Shown here: positions 1 through 4,859 of the stretch, one piece after another
Layout of the letters: each line of letters starts with the position of its first letter
Position numbering within the stretch: position 1 is the stretch's first letter
NCBI GenBank assembly: GCA_024691475.1
Contig: JAILNP010000160.1
Location: forward strand, 1-6,540
DNA length: 6,540 bases
Reading direction: 5' to 3'
Origin: Denitrobacterium sp024691475
Lineage (GTDB): Bacteria > Actinomycetota > Coriobacteriia > Coriobacteriales > Eggerthellaceae
Notes under the pieces: generated by a model
Told to the model about the DNA's origin: nothing
Seen by the model: the letters and a program-made list of their open reading frames with translations, nothing else
Database searches by the model: none
Position numbers and translations under genes: made by a program

Positions 1-2
1 CG

Positions 3-1634
3 CTATTCAAGACCAAACACGATGGGATACAGAGGCTGCTCGCCGCGGTGGGCGTCGACCTCAAGATCCTCGTAGGCCTCTTCGATACGCTCTACGAGCG
101 CGTCGAGCTGCTCATCGGAGAAATCGCAACCAGCCAGAAGAGTGAGCGTATCGGCATCTTCCGCCTCGAGGGATTCCAGGAGGGCAAGCGTTACTTCTTC
201 CGTGGAAGCACCAACCGCTTCAATGGAGCCATCGGCGATACCGATGGTGTCGCCATTCTTGATGGGGTTACCATGCGCATCCTTGGCATCTTTGATGGCC
301 TGCGTGATTTCGCCCGTGCGAACCTCGCCAATGGCATCAGACATGGCTTCGACGTTCTCTTCCAAGCTGGCCTCTGCGTTGGCAGCGAACATAGCGGAAA
401 ACGCCTGCGGAACGCTCTTCGTGGGAACCACGCCACAGGGGGTTTCGGAAATGCCAGCACAGCTCTGAGCAGCCATGATAATGTTGCTGTTGTTCGGAAG
501 AATGATGACGGCGTCGGCATTCACGCTGTTCACAGCGTCGAGCAGGTCCTTCGTGGAGGGGTTCATGGTCTGACCGCCAGAAACGACGCGGTCGACACCC
601 AGGCTCTCGAGGATCTTGGCATTGCCCTCGCCCGCCGCCACGGCAACGAACCCAAGCGCCTTGTGCTCGGCTTCCTGCTCTTCGGCGAGCTTGGCGTTAC
701 GATCGGCCGCCTGAAGCTGCATGTTATGGATGAAGACCTCGGAGATCTGGCCACGCTCGAGGAAGTAGGCAAGCACCTTGTCGGGCGTGTTCGAATGCAC
801 ATGCACCTTGAATTTCGGAATAGAGCCCACGCAGAGCTCGCAATCACCCATGGTGGAAAGGAAGTCGAGCGCCTCGTCCTTGTCGAGCGTCTCGGAATCT
901 ACCAGGAACTCGTTGCAATAGCGGAAGCGGGAACCTTCCCAGTCGTTAATCTGCTCGATTTCAACCTTGGGTTCGGAACCGCGCGAGAAGGCAAGCTCGT
1001 CGCCCAGGGGCGCTTCGCGGCCAGTGATGGCGGAAACGAAGCTGTCGAGCAGAATGGCAAGGCCATAGCCGCCAGCATCGACCACGTTATTTTCCGCAAG
1101 GACGGGAAGCAGCTCGGGCGTGCGCTGAACGGAGGCGTACGATTCGCTAACGATGTACGCGAGCGCTTCGTCGAGCTCCATCTTCTTCTTGTTGGCGCGA
1201 CGAGCCGCTGCGGCGGTGTCCTTCAGAACGGTGAGGATCGTACCCTCGACGGGCTTGCGCACGGCCTGGAATGCCGTGGTTACGGCCTGGTCGAAGGCCT
1301 TGTCGATGGAAGCAACGGAAAACTCGGTAGCGTCGGCCGCACCCTCGCACAGACCGCGAAGGATCTGCGAAGTGATAACGCCCGAATTGCCACGCGCGCC
1401 CATGAGTGCACCCGTGGTGATGGCCTTGCGAACATCGGCATTGGAAGAGCCGATGGGAAGCTTGGCCAGGTTGTCTACGACCATCTTCACCGTAAGCGAC
1501 ATGTTCGTTCCGGTGTCGCCATCGGGCACGGGGAACACATTGAGGCGGTTGACCTCGTCTTTGCGCTCGCCCAGCGTGCGTGCAGCTACCGCGATGGCAT
1601 TCAAGATATCGTTACTCGTATATGTTTCTGACAT
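3..1634 (-). CDS. fakA: FakA/YloV-type fatty acid kinase catalytic subunit (DAK2 domain)
   Basis: The 543-residue protein is complete; its TAG stop is at 3-5. In the characterised family, FakA phosphorylates a fatty acid held by a FakB (DegV-type) carrier, giving acyl-phosphate for membrane lipid synthesis in the cytosol. Residues 1-200 form a DhaL-like nucleotide-binding domain: NVFPVPDGDTGTNM at 32-45 with metal-binding Asp38 and Asp40, GARGNSG at 79-85, VEGTIL at 129-134 and VDAGGYG at 185-191. The middle domain has Cys240 and the KVHVH pair His278/His280, which match the zinc ligands described in FakA. The rest (about 325-543) is the DegV-like C-terminal domain. Length is normal for the family. 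The ATG start is preceded by AAGGAG (1651-1646) at an 11-base spacing, slightly long. It lies 46 bases downstream of the Asp23 gene and is probably co-transcribed with it. No fakB is visible. The family call is firm; the exact substrate is inferred. Confidence 0.93.
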   Translation of the reverse strand: MSETYTSNDILNAIAVAARTLGERKDEVNRLNVFPVPDGDTGTNMSLTVKMVVDNLAKLPIGSSNADVRKAITTGALMGARGNSGVITSQILRGLCEGAADATEFSVASIDKAFDQAVTTAFQAVRKPVEGTILTVLKDTAAAARRANKKKMELDEALAYIVSESYASVQRTPELLPVLAENNVVDAGGYGLAILLDSFVSAITGREAPLGDELAFSRGSEPKVEIEQINDWEGSRFRYCNEFLVDSETLDKDEALDFLSTMGDCELCVGSIPKFKVHVHSNTPDKVLAYFLERGQISEVFIHNMQLQAADRNAKLAEEQEAEHKALGFVAVAAGEGNAKILESLGVDRVVSGGQTMNPSTKDLLDAVNSVNADAVIILPNNSNIIMAAQSCAGISETPCGVVPTKSVPQAFSAMFAANAEASLEENVEAMSDAIGEVRTGEITQAIKDAKDAHGNPIKNGDTIGIADGSIEAVGASTEEVTLALLESLEAEDADTLTLLAGCDFSDEQLDALVERIEEAYEDLEVDAHRGEQPLYPIVFGLE

Positions 1635-1680
1635 ATCGGTCTAAACTCCTTGTTCGGATTCGCTTGCTTCGTGAACCCGC

Positions 1681-2031
1681 TTAGATATTGCGCACCTTTA
1701 CACCCTGTACGTGAACGTCGACGCCGGTGATGGGCACCTGAGCGTAATTGGTGAGCGCAAACTCGACCGCCTCGACGAGGTTCTGGGAAATGACATTGAT
1801 GTTCGTGCCGTATTCGATGATGACGTACAAATCGACATGCACGCCGTTTTCGCTGGTCTGCACGACCACGCCACGACGCAGACGCGACGCGGGGAGAATC
1901 TTGGCGATGCCGTCGGACGCGGAAGGCGCGGCCATGCCGACTACGCCATATACGTTCATTGCGGCATTGCCGACCAGGTCGGACAGCACATCATTGGCGA
2001 CGTGAAGCTCACCGGAAATAATATCTGGCAT
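1681..2031 (-). CDS. Asp23/Gls24 family envelope stress protein (YloU-like)
   Basis: This is a 116-residue small cytosolic protein with no signal peptide or membrane segment. The Asp23 pattern is present throughout: a start of the type ISGELHVANDVLSDL (residues 5-19), then NVYGVVGM near 26-33, a basic stretch ASRLRRGVVV, the strand segment VHVDLYVIIEYGTNINVIS, and the closing ITGVDVHVQGVKV. In Firmicutes, Asp23 associates with the cell membrane and affects cell-envelope stress responses; the YloU paralogue is regularly encoded beside the FakA/YloV gene, as here. I chose the ATG at 2031 because GAAAGGA (2044-2038) sits 6 bases before it. An in-frame GTG 15 bases upstream (2046) would overlap that ribosome binding site and add five residues (MKGYP). 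The molecular function of this particular paralogue is not known from sequence. Confidence 0.9.
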   Translation of the reverse strand: MPDIISGELHVANDVLSDLVGNAAMNVYGVVGMAAPSASDGIAKILPASRLRRGVVVQTSENGVHVDLYVIIEYGTNINVISQNLVEAVEFALTNYAQVPITGVDVHVQGVKVRNI

Positions 2032-2037
2032 TGGGTA

Positions 2038-2043
2038 TCCTTT
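2038..2043 (-). promoter_or_regulatory. Ribosome binding site of the Asp23-family gene
   Basis: AAAGGA on the minus strand lies 6 bases before the ATG at 2031. It decides the start: the alternative GTG at 2046 would begin just before this motif and has no comparable site at proper distance. Confidence 0.7.
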
Positions 2044-2091
2044 CACGGTACACGCAAATTCGGTTGATCTACGTCAATTTGTCAGCTTTTC

Positions 2092-2097
2092 AGTATA
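2092..2097 (-). promoter_or_regulatory. Putative -10 box for the Asp23-fakA unit
   Basis: TATACT on the minus strand matches 5 of 6 positions of TATAAT and would start a transcript near 2085, giving a leader of about 54 bases. No good -35 hexamer lies at 16-18 bases; the nearest candidate, TTCTGA at 2122-2117, has a 19-base spacer and a poor match. A TTGACG at 2077-2072 could be a -35 of another promoter, but nothing resembling a -10 follows it. Confidence 0.4.
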
Positions 2098-2161
2098 CCC
2101 CATAGGCTAAACTGCTTCAGAAGCCCTGGGAAGTAAAGGCGAGTTCTCCATAAGCAACGAA

Positions 2162-2173
2162 CGCCATATGGCG
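2162..2173. repeat. 12-bp perfect palindrome CGCCATATGGCG
   Basis: This is a perfect inverted repeat in the middle of the divergent intergenic region, 62 bases upstream of the rpmB -35 hexamer and about 65 bases upstream of the Asp23 -10 box. It could be an operator for a dimeric regulator or a chance palindrome. No second copy was noticed in the window. Confidence 0.4.
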
Positions 2174-2234
2174 CGAAAGGGGCACCCTTTACGAAGAAAC
2201 GATGGATGCGAGCGGCAAGCAACTCATAAAAGTG

Positions 2235-2263
2235 TTGGCGCTCCCGTATATCCATGTTATAGT
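2235..2263 (+). promoter_or_regulatory. rpmB promoter (sigma-70 type with extended -10)
   Basis: The -35 hexamer TTGGCG (2235-2240) is followed by a 17-base spacer and the -10 hexamer TATAGT (2258-2263). TG at 2255-2256 sits one base before the -10, making an extended -10 element. Transcription should start near 2270 and give an rpmB leader of about 70 bases. The match and spacing are good for a housekeeping promoter. Confidence 0.75.
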
Positions 2264-2285
2264 ACGAGAGCTTTTGGTAATCCAC

Positions 2286-2310
2286 GCTTGCCTGGATATG
2301 TTTGGCAAGC
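2286..2310 (+). promoter_or_regulatory. Hairpin in the rpmB 5' leader
   Basis: GCTTGCC (2286-2292) and GGCAAGC (2304-2310) form a perfect 7-bp stem with an 11-base loop (2293-2303). It lies between the predicted transcription start and the GGAG ribosome binding site, and no U-run follows, so it is not a terminator. It may be a site for control of L28 translation or an mRNA-stabilising element; this is inference. Confidence 0.4.
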
Positions 2311-2339
2311 ATAGAACATAACCGTCTGGAGTGATACGA

Positions 2340-2531
2340 ATGTCTAAGATCTGTGAAGTATGCGGCAAGGCACCTGTTGCTGGTCGTAACATAAGCCACT
2401 CGCACCGTGTTACGAACCGCATGTTCCGCCCGAACATCCAGCGCGTCACCATCAAGGACGCAAAGGGTCATGTGCGCAAGGCCAACGTCTGCACGAAGTG
2501 CCTGAAGGCCGGCAAGGTGGAACGCGCCTAA
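2340..2531 (+). CDS. rpmB: 50S ribosomal protein L28 (bL28), zinc-ribbon form
   Basis: This 63-residue structural protein of the large ribosomal subunit has the normal bL28 length. Family hallmarks are the opening SKICEVCGKAP, the central GRNISHSHRVTNRMFRPN (residues 15-32) and the end KANVCTKCLKAGKVERA. Cys5, Cys8, Cys51 and Cys54 form two CxxC pairs, the zinc-binding (C+) version; many bacteria carry a cysteine-free paralogue induced by zinc shortage. The ATG at 2340 is preceded by GGAG (2328-2331) with an 8-base gap. An in-frame GTG at 2331 overlaps that GGAG and is rejected. The gene is monocistronic, with its own promoter and a strong terminator 26 bases after the stop codon, divergent from the Asp23-fakA pair. 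Confidence 0.97.
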   Translation: MSKICEVCGKAPVAGRNISHSHRVTNRMFRPNIQRVTIKDAKGHVRKANVCTKCLKAGKVERA

Positions 2532-2557
2532 CATTTCTTGGCATACGTTCTGAATGT

Positions 2558-2584
2558 AAACCCGCTCGTTCGAGCGGGTTTTTT
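2558..2584 (+). terminator. Intrinsic terminator of rpmB
   Basis: AAACCCGCTC (2558-2567) pairs with GAGCGGGTTT (2572-2581) around a GTTC loop, and six T residues run from 2579 to 2584. This is a classic rho-independent terminator in the plus orientation. On the other strand the same stem is followed by TTTACATT, so it may also help stop transcription from the opposing operon. Confidence 0.92.
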
Positions 2585-2598
2585 ATCGCCCTATAACA

Positions 2599-2633
2599 AA
2601 GCGGCCTCATGTATTCCCTGCATGAGGCCGCTT
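2599..2633 (-). terminator. Hairpin terminator of the rnr-smpB operon
   Basis: AAGCGGCCTCATG (2599-2611) pairs perfectly with CATGAGGCCGCTT (2621-2633), a 13-bp stem with a 9-base loop, starting 24 bases after the stop of the acidic protein gene. On the minus strand the stem runs into CTTTGTTAT, an imperfect U-tract. The strong stem and the position at the convergent operon end support a terminator, backed up by the rpmB terminator beyond it. Confidence 0.7.
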
Positions 2634-2657
2634 GCAATCGCCGGAACGAGTTCGGGA

Positions 2658-3194
2658 TTACTTGAACATGCTCTTGAAGTCGAGCAGCGACTTGAAATCG
2701 TCGACCGTCTCCTTCAATTCCCTGCCCATCTGGATGCCCTCGCGGGCAATGGAGTTCAGATCGTCAGTTGCGCGCTGAACCTTGTCGTAGGCAAGCGGGT
2801 TATCGTCGCTGGAATCCTCCGAGACGATTTCATAGCCGTCCAATTCGTCTTCGCTGAGGACGACTTCGTTGCCATCCTCGTCGACGTAGACATATTCCTC
2901 CGCCTCGTCTTCCTCGACGATTTCAACGTCATCGAGCTCATCGACGGGAATCTCGTTTCCATCTTCGTCGACGTAGACGTACGTGACGTCCTCTTCGCCA
3001 AGCTCTTCAACGTCCTCGGACTCGAGGGGCTCCTCGTCGAAGTCGTCTACCTCGTCGGCGGGAATCTCGTTCCCGTCTTCATCGACGTAGACGTACTCGT
3101 ATTCGACATCCTCTTCCTCGGCAAGCTCGGCCAAGGCGGCTTCGACTTCCTCGTCGTCTTCGTCTTCGAACAGTACATCCTCGAGATCGGCCAT
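2658..3194 (-). CDS. Very acidic hypothetical protein with three YVYVDEDGNE repeats
   Basis: I do not recognise a family for this 178-residue protein. It has about 74 Asp/Glu residues (roughly 42%) but only 5 Lys and 3 Arg. No Lys, Arg or His occurs in residues 1-137; all basic residues fall in 138-178. The acidic part carries three modules beginning YVYVDEDGNE at residues 34, 72 and 101, each followed by hydrophobic/acidic text of the type IP-DE-DD. The tail (about 137-178) looks like amphipathic helix. There is no signal peptide, transmembrane segment or cell-wall anchor, so a cytosolic location is likely. The ATG at 3194 is chosen because AGGAG (3204-3200) precedes it by 5 bases; a longer frame back to 3302 would overlap smpB. 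It is last in the operon, 8 bases after smpB, probably translationally coupled. The DEDGNE loops do not fit the EF-hand spacing. An RNA-mimic or partner role for basic SmpB or RNase R is only a guess. Confidence 0.85.
   Translation of the reverse strand: MADLEDVLFEDEDDEEVEAALAELAEEEDVEYEYVYVDEDGNEIPADEVDDFDEEPLESEDVEELGEEDVTYVYVDEDGNEIPVDELDDVEIVEEDEAEEYVYVDEDGNEVVLSEDELDGYEIVSEDSSDDNPLAYDKVQRATDDLNSIAREGIQMGRELKETVDDFKSLLDFKSMFK
2859..3095 (-). repeat. Three coding repeats of YVYVDEDGNE(I/V)
   Basis: The 36-base units lie at 3095-3060, 2981-2946 and 2894-2859 and encode residues 34-45, 72-83 and 101-112 of the acidic protein. Copies 1 and 2 encode the identical 12 residues YVYVDEDGNEIP; copy 3 ends in VV. 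Spacing between starts is 38 and then 29 residues. Codon choices differ among copies, so the repeats are not recent exact duplications and appear held by protein-level selection. Confidence 0.85.
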
Positions 3195-3199
3195 GGGGT

Positions 3200-3204
3200 C
3201 TCCT
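3200..3204 (-). promoter_or_regulatory. Ribosome binding site of the acidic protein gene, overlapping the smpB stop
   Basis: AGGAG on the minus strand overlaps the smpB TAG stop (3205-3203) and lies 5 bases before the ATG at 3194. It fixes the start of the downstream gene and points to coupled translation. Confidence 0.75.
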
Positions 3205-3673
3205 AATAACGAGAGCGGTCTTTCAATGCGCGTTCGACATCGCGCTTCGCATCGCGGGCGCGCATGTCCTGACGCTTGTCGTAGAGCTTCTTGCCACGGC
3301 AAACGGCCAGTTCGAGCTTGACCATATTGCTCGTGGAGAAATACATCTTCAGGGGAACGAGGGCCATGCCACGTTCGCGCGTTTGCTCGAGCAGCGAACG
3401 GATTTCCGTCTTATGCAGCAGGAGCTTACGATTCCGATCGGGGTCGGGATTGGCAATGTTCCCGTGGCTGTACGGGGCAATGTGCAGGTTCATGAGCCAC
3501 ACCTCGCCCTTGCGCACCAACGCAAAGCAATCGTTCAGCTGGCAGTTGTTTTCGCGCAGCGAACAGACTTCGGTGCCCGTGAGGACGATGCCACATTCGT
3601 ACGTGCGCAGCACTTCGTATTCATGAAGCGCACGTCGATTCTTGGCAATGAGCTTTTCCTCGCGCTTGGCCAT
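3203..3673 (-). CDS. smpB: SsrA-binding protein SmpB
   Basis: This 156-residue protein has the usual length for the family. SmpB binds tmRNA (SsrA) and places it in the A site of ribosomes stalled on non-stop mRNA, starting trans-translation. Diagnostic segments are the N-terminal IAKNRRALHEYEVLRTYE, then GIVLTGTEVCSLRENNCQL, EVWLMNLHIAPYSHGN (about 72-87), the DPDRNRKLLLHKTEI stretch, and the basic C-terminal tail around KKLYDKRQDMRARDAKRD, which enters the empty mRNA channel. The ATG at 3673 follows the stop of the peptidase gene by one base (TAACATG) and has no proper Shine-Dalgarno, only a weak GGG, so translation probably depends on ribosomes finishing the peptidase. A longer open frame back to 3961 reads antisense-like text inside the peptidase gene and is rejected. 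Linkage to rnr is a common arrangement. No ssrA gene is visible in the window. Confidence 0.96.
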   Translation of the reverse strand: MAKREEKLIAKNRRALHEYEVLRTYECGIVLTGTEVCSLRENNCQLNDCFALVRKGEVWLMNLHIAPYSHGNIANPDPDRNRKLLLHKTEIRSLLEQTRERGMALVPLKMYFSTSNMVKLELAVCRGKKLYDKRQDMRARDAKRDVERALKDRSRY

Positions 3674-3674
3674 G

Positions 3675-4760
3675 TTACATACCCGGAACGAACGAAATAT
3701 CGGAATCGAGGTCGCGGATGAAGCGCGTGAGGAGCTTGATGCAGCCCTCCACGTCGGCAAGCGAAATGACCTCGTTGGGCGTATGCATATAGCGCAGCGG
3801 CAAAGAAACCAGACCCGTGGCAATACCACCCTGCTGGACCTGCATGGGGCCGGCATCGGTGCCCGTGACGCCCGGTTCAGCTTCGAGCTGATAGGCAATT
3901 CCCTCTTCTTCGGCAGCCATGACCAGGCGTTCGAAAACGACGGGGTTGATGTTGGGACCACGTGCGATCACAGGGCCGCCACCGCACTCAACGCCGCCAA
4001 ACTTGTTCTTGTCGATACCGGGATAATCGGTGGCATGCGTAACATCGAAGCCAATGGCTACGTCGGGATGGACGCTGAATGCGCTCGTGAGACCACCGCG
4101 GCAGCCAATTTCCTCTTGCACGGTTGCAGCGCACACGTAGTCGGCCTTGCTATCCCCTGCCTTGGCAAGCTCTTCCATGACGCGCGTGGCAATGAACACG
4201 CCCGCCTGATCGTCGAAGGCACGGGAGACGGCCATACCTTGTCCGAAGTGCTCGCACCCAACGCCATACGTGATGGTATCGCCAATGCGCACGCGCTTCT
4301 TCACCTCTTCGGCAGGCATGCCAAGGTCGATGCAGAGCTTGTCAATCGAGGCAACCTTCTTGCGCTCGTCGGCGGGAATGAGGTGAATGGGCATGCGGCC
4401 CACCACGCCGCGCAAATCGCCGTCCTTCGTGTGGACGTCAACGCGCAGGCCGGGGAGCAGGCCGGCATCCACGCCGCCCACCGCGGAAACGTACAGGAAG
4501 CCATCGTCGGAAATGTAATGGACCATCAGGCCAATTTCGTCCATATGCGCGGCGATGAGAACCGAAGGCACCTTCGCATCGGTGTCTTCGGGCTGCGCGG
4601 CATGCAGGACGGCATGCACGGAACCCATAACGTTGGTTTCCACCTCGTCGGCAATATCGGCAACGTACTCACGCACCAAACGAGCCACGTTGTATTCCGT
4701 ACCGGTAACCGAGGGCGTCTCCACCAGGGACTTTAGATATTCAAACTGTTCGTCATTCAC
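3675..4760 (-). CDS. M42 family metallo-aminopeptidase (FrvX/TET-like)
   Basis: The 361-residue cytosolic protein is full length. M42 enzymes remove N-terminal amino acids from peptides with a two-metal (Zn/Co) centre, usually as tetrahedral dodecamers downstream of the proteasome or other proteases. Expected ligands are visible: His72 in AAHMDEIG, Asp183/Asp184 in SRAFDDQAG, the Glu216-Glu217 pair in VQEEIGCRGG (general base and metal ligand), Asp239 in GFDVTHATD, and His326 in LRYMHTPNEVI. Inserted between the first and second ligands is the smaller PDZ-like domain (about 80-175). Translation starts at GTG 4760, supported by AGAGG (4772-4768) at 7 bases; residue 2 onward, NDEQFEYLKSLVETPSVTG, fits family N termini. 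It lies 99 bases after rnr and 1 base before smpB. Family members have been annotated as glutamyl aminopeptidase, endoglucanase or deblocking aminopeptidase; substrate preference cannot be read here. Confidence 0.94.
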   Translation of the reverse strand: MNDEQFEYLKSLVETPSVTGTEYNVARLVREYVADIADEVETNVMGSVHAVLHAAQPEDTDAKVPSVLIAAHMDEIGLMVHYISDDGFLYVSAVGGVDAGLLPGLRVDVHTKDGDLRGVVGRMPIHLIPADERKKVASIDKLCIDLGMPAEEVKKRVRIGDTITYGVGCEHFGQGMAVSRAFDDQAGVFIATRVMEELAKAGDSKADYVCAATVQEEIGCRGGLTSAFSVHPDVAIGFDVTHATDYPGIDKNKFGGVECGGGPVIARGPNINPVVFERLVMAAEEEGIAYQLEAEPGVTGTDAGPMQVQQGGIATGLVSLPLRYMHTPNEVISLADVEGCIKLLTRFIRDLDSDISFVPGM

Positions 4761-4795
4761 GATGAGACCTCTATTCTCCTTGAATTTCGCCCATC

Positions 4796-4825
4796 ATTAT
4801 ACGCGAAGGAAGCACGTCGCATTAA
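4796..4825 (-). promoter_or_regulatory. Internal promoter before the M42 peptidase gene
   Basis: A perfect TATAAT lies at 4801-4796 on the minus strand in the only sizeable gap of the operon. The best -35 is a weak TTAATG (4825-4820) at an 18-base spacer. A transcript would begin near 4789, with a leader of about 28 bases carrying AGAGG before the GTG. This would let peptidase, smpB and the acidic gene be expressed without rnr. Confidence 0.55.
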
Positions 4826-4859
4826 GGCAGGGCACGTTTGATACAAGGGCTACGAAATG

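Larger units (their letters stand above)
2032..2339. other. Divergent intergenic region between the Asp23 gene and rpmB
   Basis: This 308-base stretch has no gene I can support. Reading left to right it holds the Asp23 ribosome binding site, a TATACT box for the minus strand (2097-2092), a 12-bp palindrome (2162-2173), a small AAAGGG/CCCTTT inverted repeat (2176-2190), the rpmB promoter (2235-2263) and the rpmB leader with a 7-bp hairpin (2286-2310). Reading frames that cross it are extensions of frames antisense to rpmB, have no family resemblance and lack a ribosome binding site. Confidence 0.7.

Noticed and set aside
48..1631. Open frame of 527 codons on the plus strand opposite fakA
   Set aside because: It is codon-aligned with the real gene: antisense stops would require TTA, CTA or TCA sense codons, which these GC-rich genes rarely use. 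The translation resembles no protein family and no ribosome binding site precedes it.
2032..2339. Riboswitch or T-box upstream of rpmB or the Asp23 gene
   Set aside because: The leaders are short (about 54 and 70 bases), with no known aptamer core that I can recognise and no terminator/antiterminator pair.
2082..2534. Minus-strand 150-codon frame covering rpmB and its upstream region
   Set aside because: It is antisense to the unmistakable L28 gene, has no family resemblance, and would cross the rpmB promoter.
2532..2657. tmRNA (ssrA) gene near smpB
   Set aside because: ssrA often lies close to smpB, but the 126-base convergent gap is too short and holds only two terminator-like hairpins, with no tRNA-like acceptor end.
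2859..3095. EF-hand or dockerin-type calcium loops in the DEDGNE repeats
   Set aside because: The EF-hand loop needs D-x-D-x-D-G with a hydrophobic residue two positions after the Gly and Glu at position 12. In DEDGNEI the hydrophobic residue is one place too late and the end ligand does not align consistently among copies.
2538..3206. Plus-strand frame of 222 codons, rich in Val/Leu/Phe/Asp, opposite the acidic gene
   Set aside because: Its repetitive hydrophobic text is the antisense reading of GAC/GAG/GAA codons. It starts before the rpmB terminator hairpin and passes through it. The minus-strand frame has a ribosome binding site and operon context.
3642..4736. Open frame of 364 codons on the plus strand opposite the M42 peptidase
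   Set aside because: It is again in register with the true gene and explained by codon bias. The peptidase on the minus strand has all catalytic residues.
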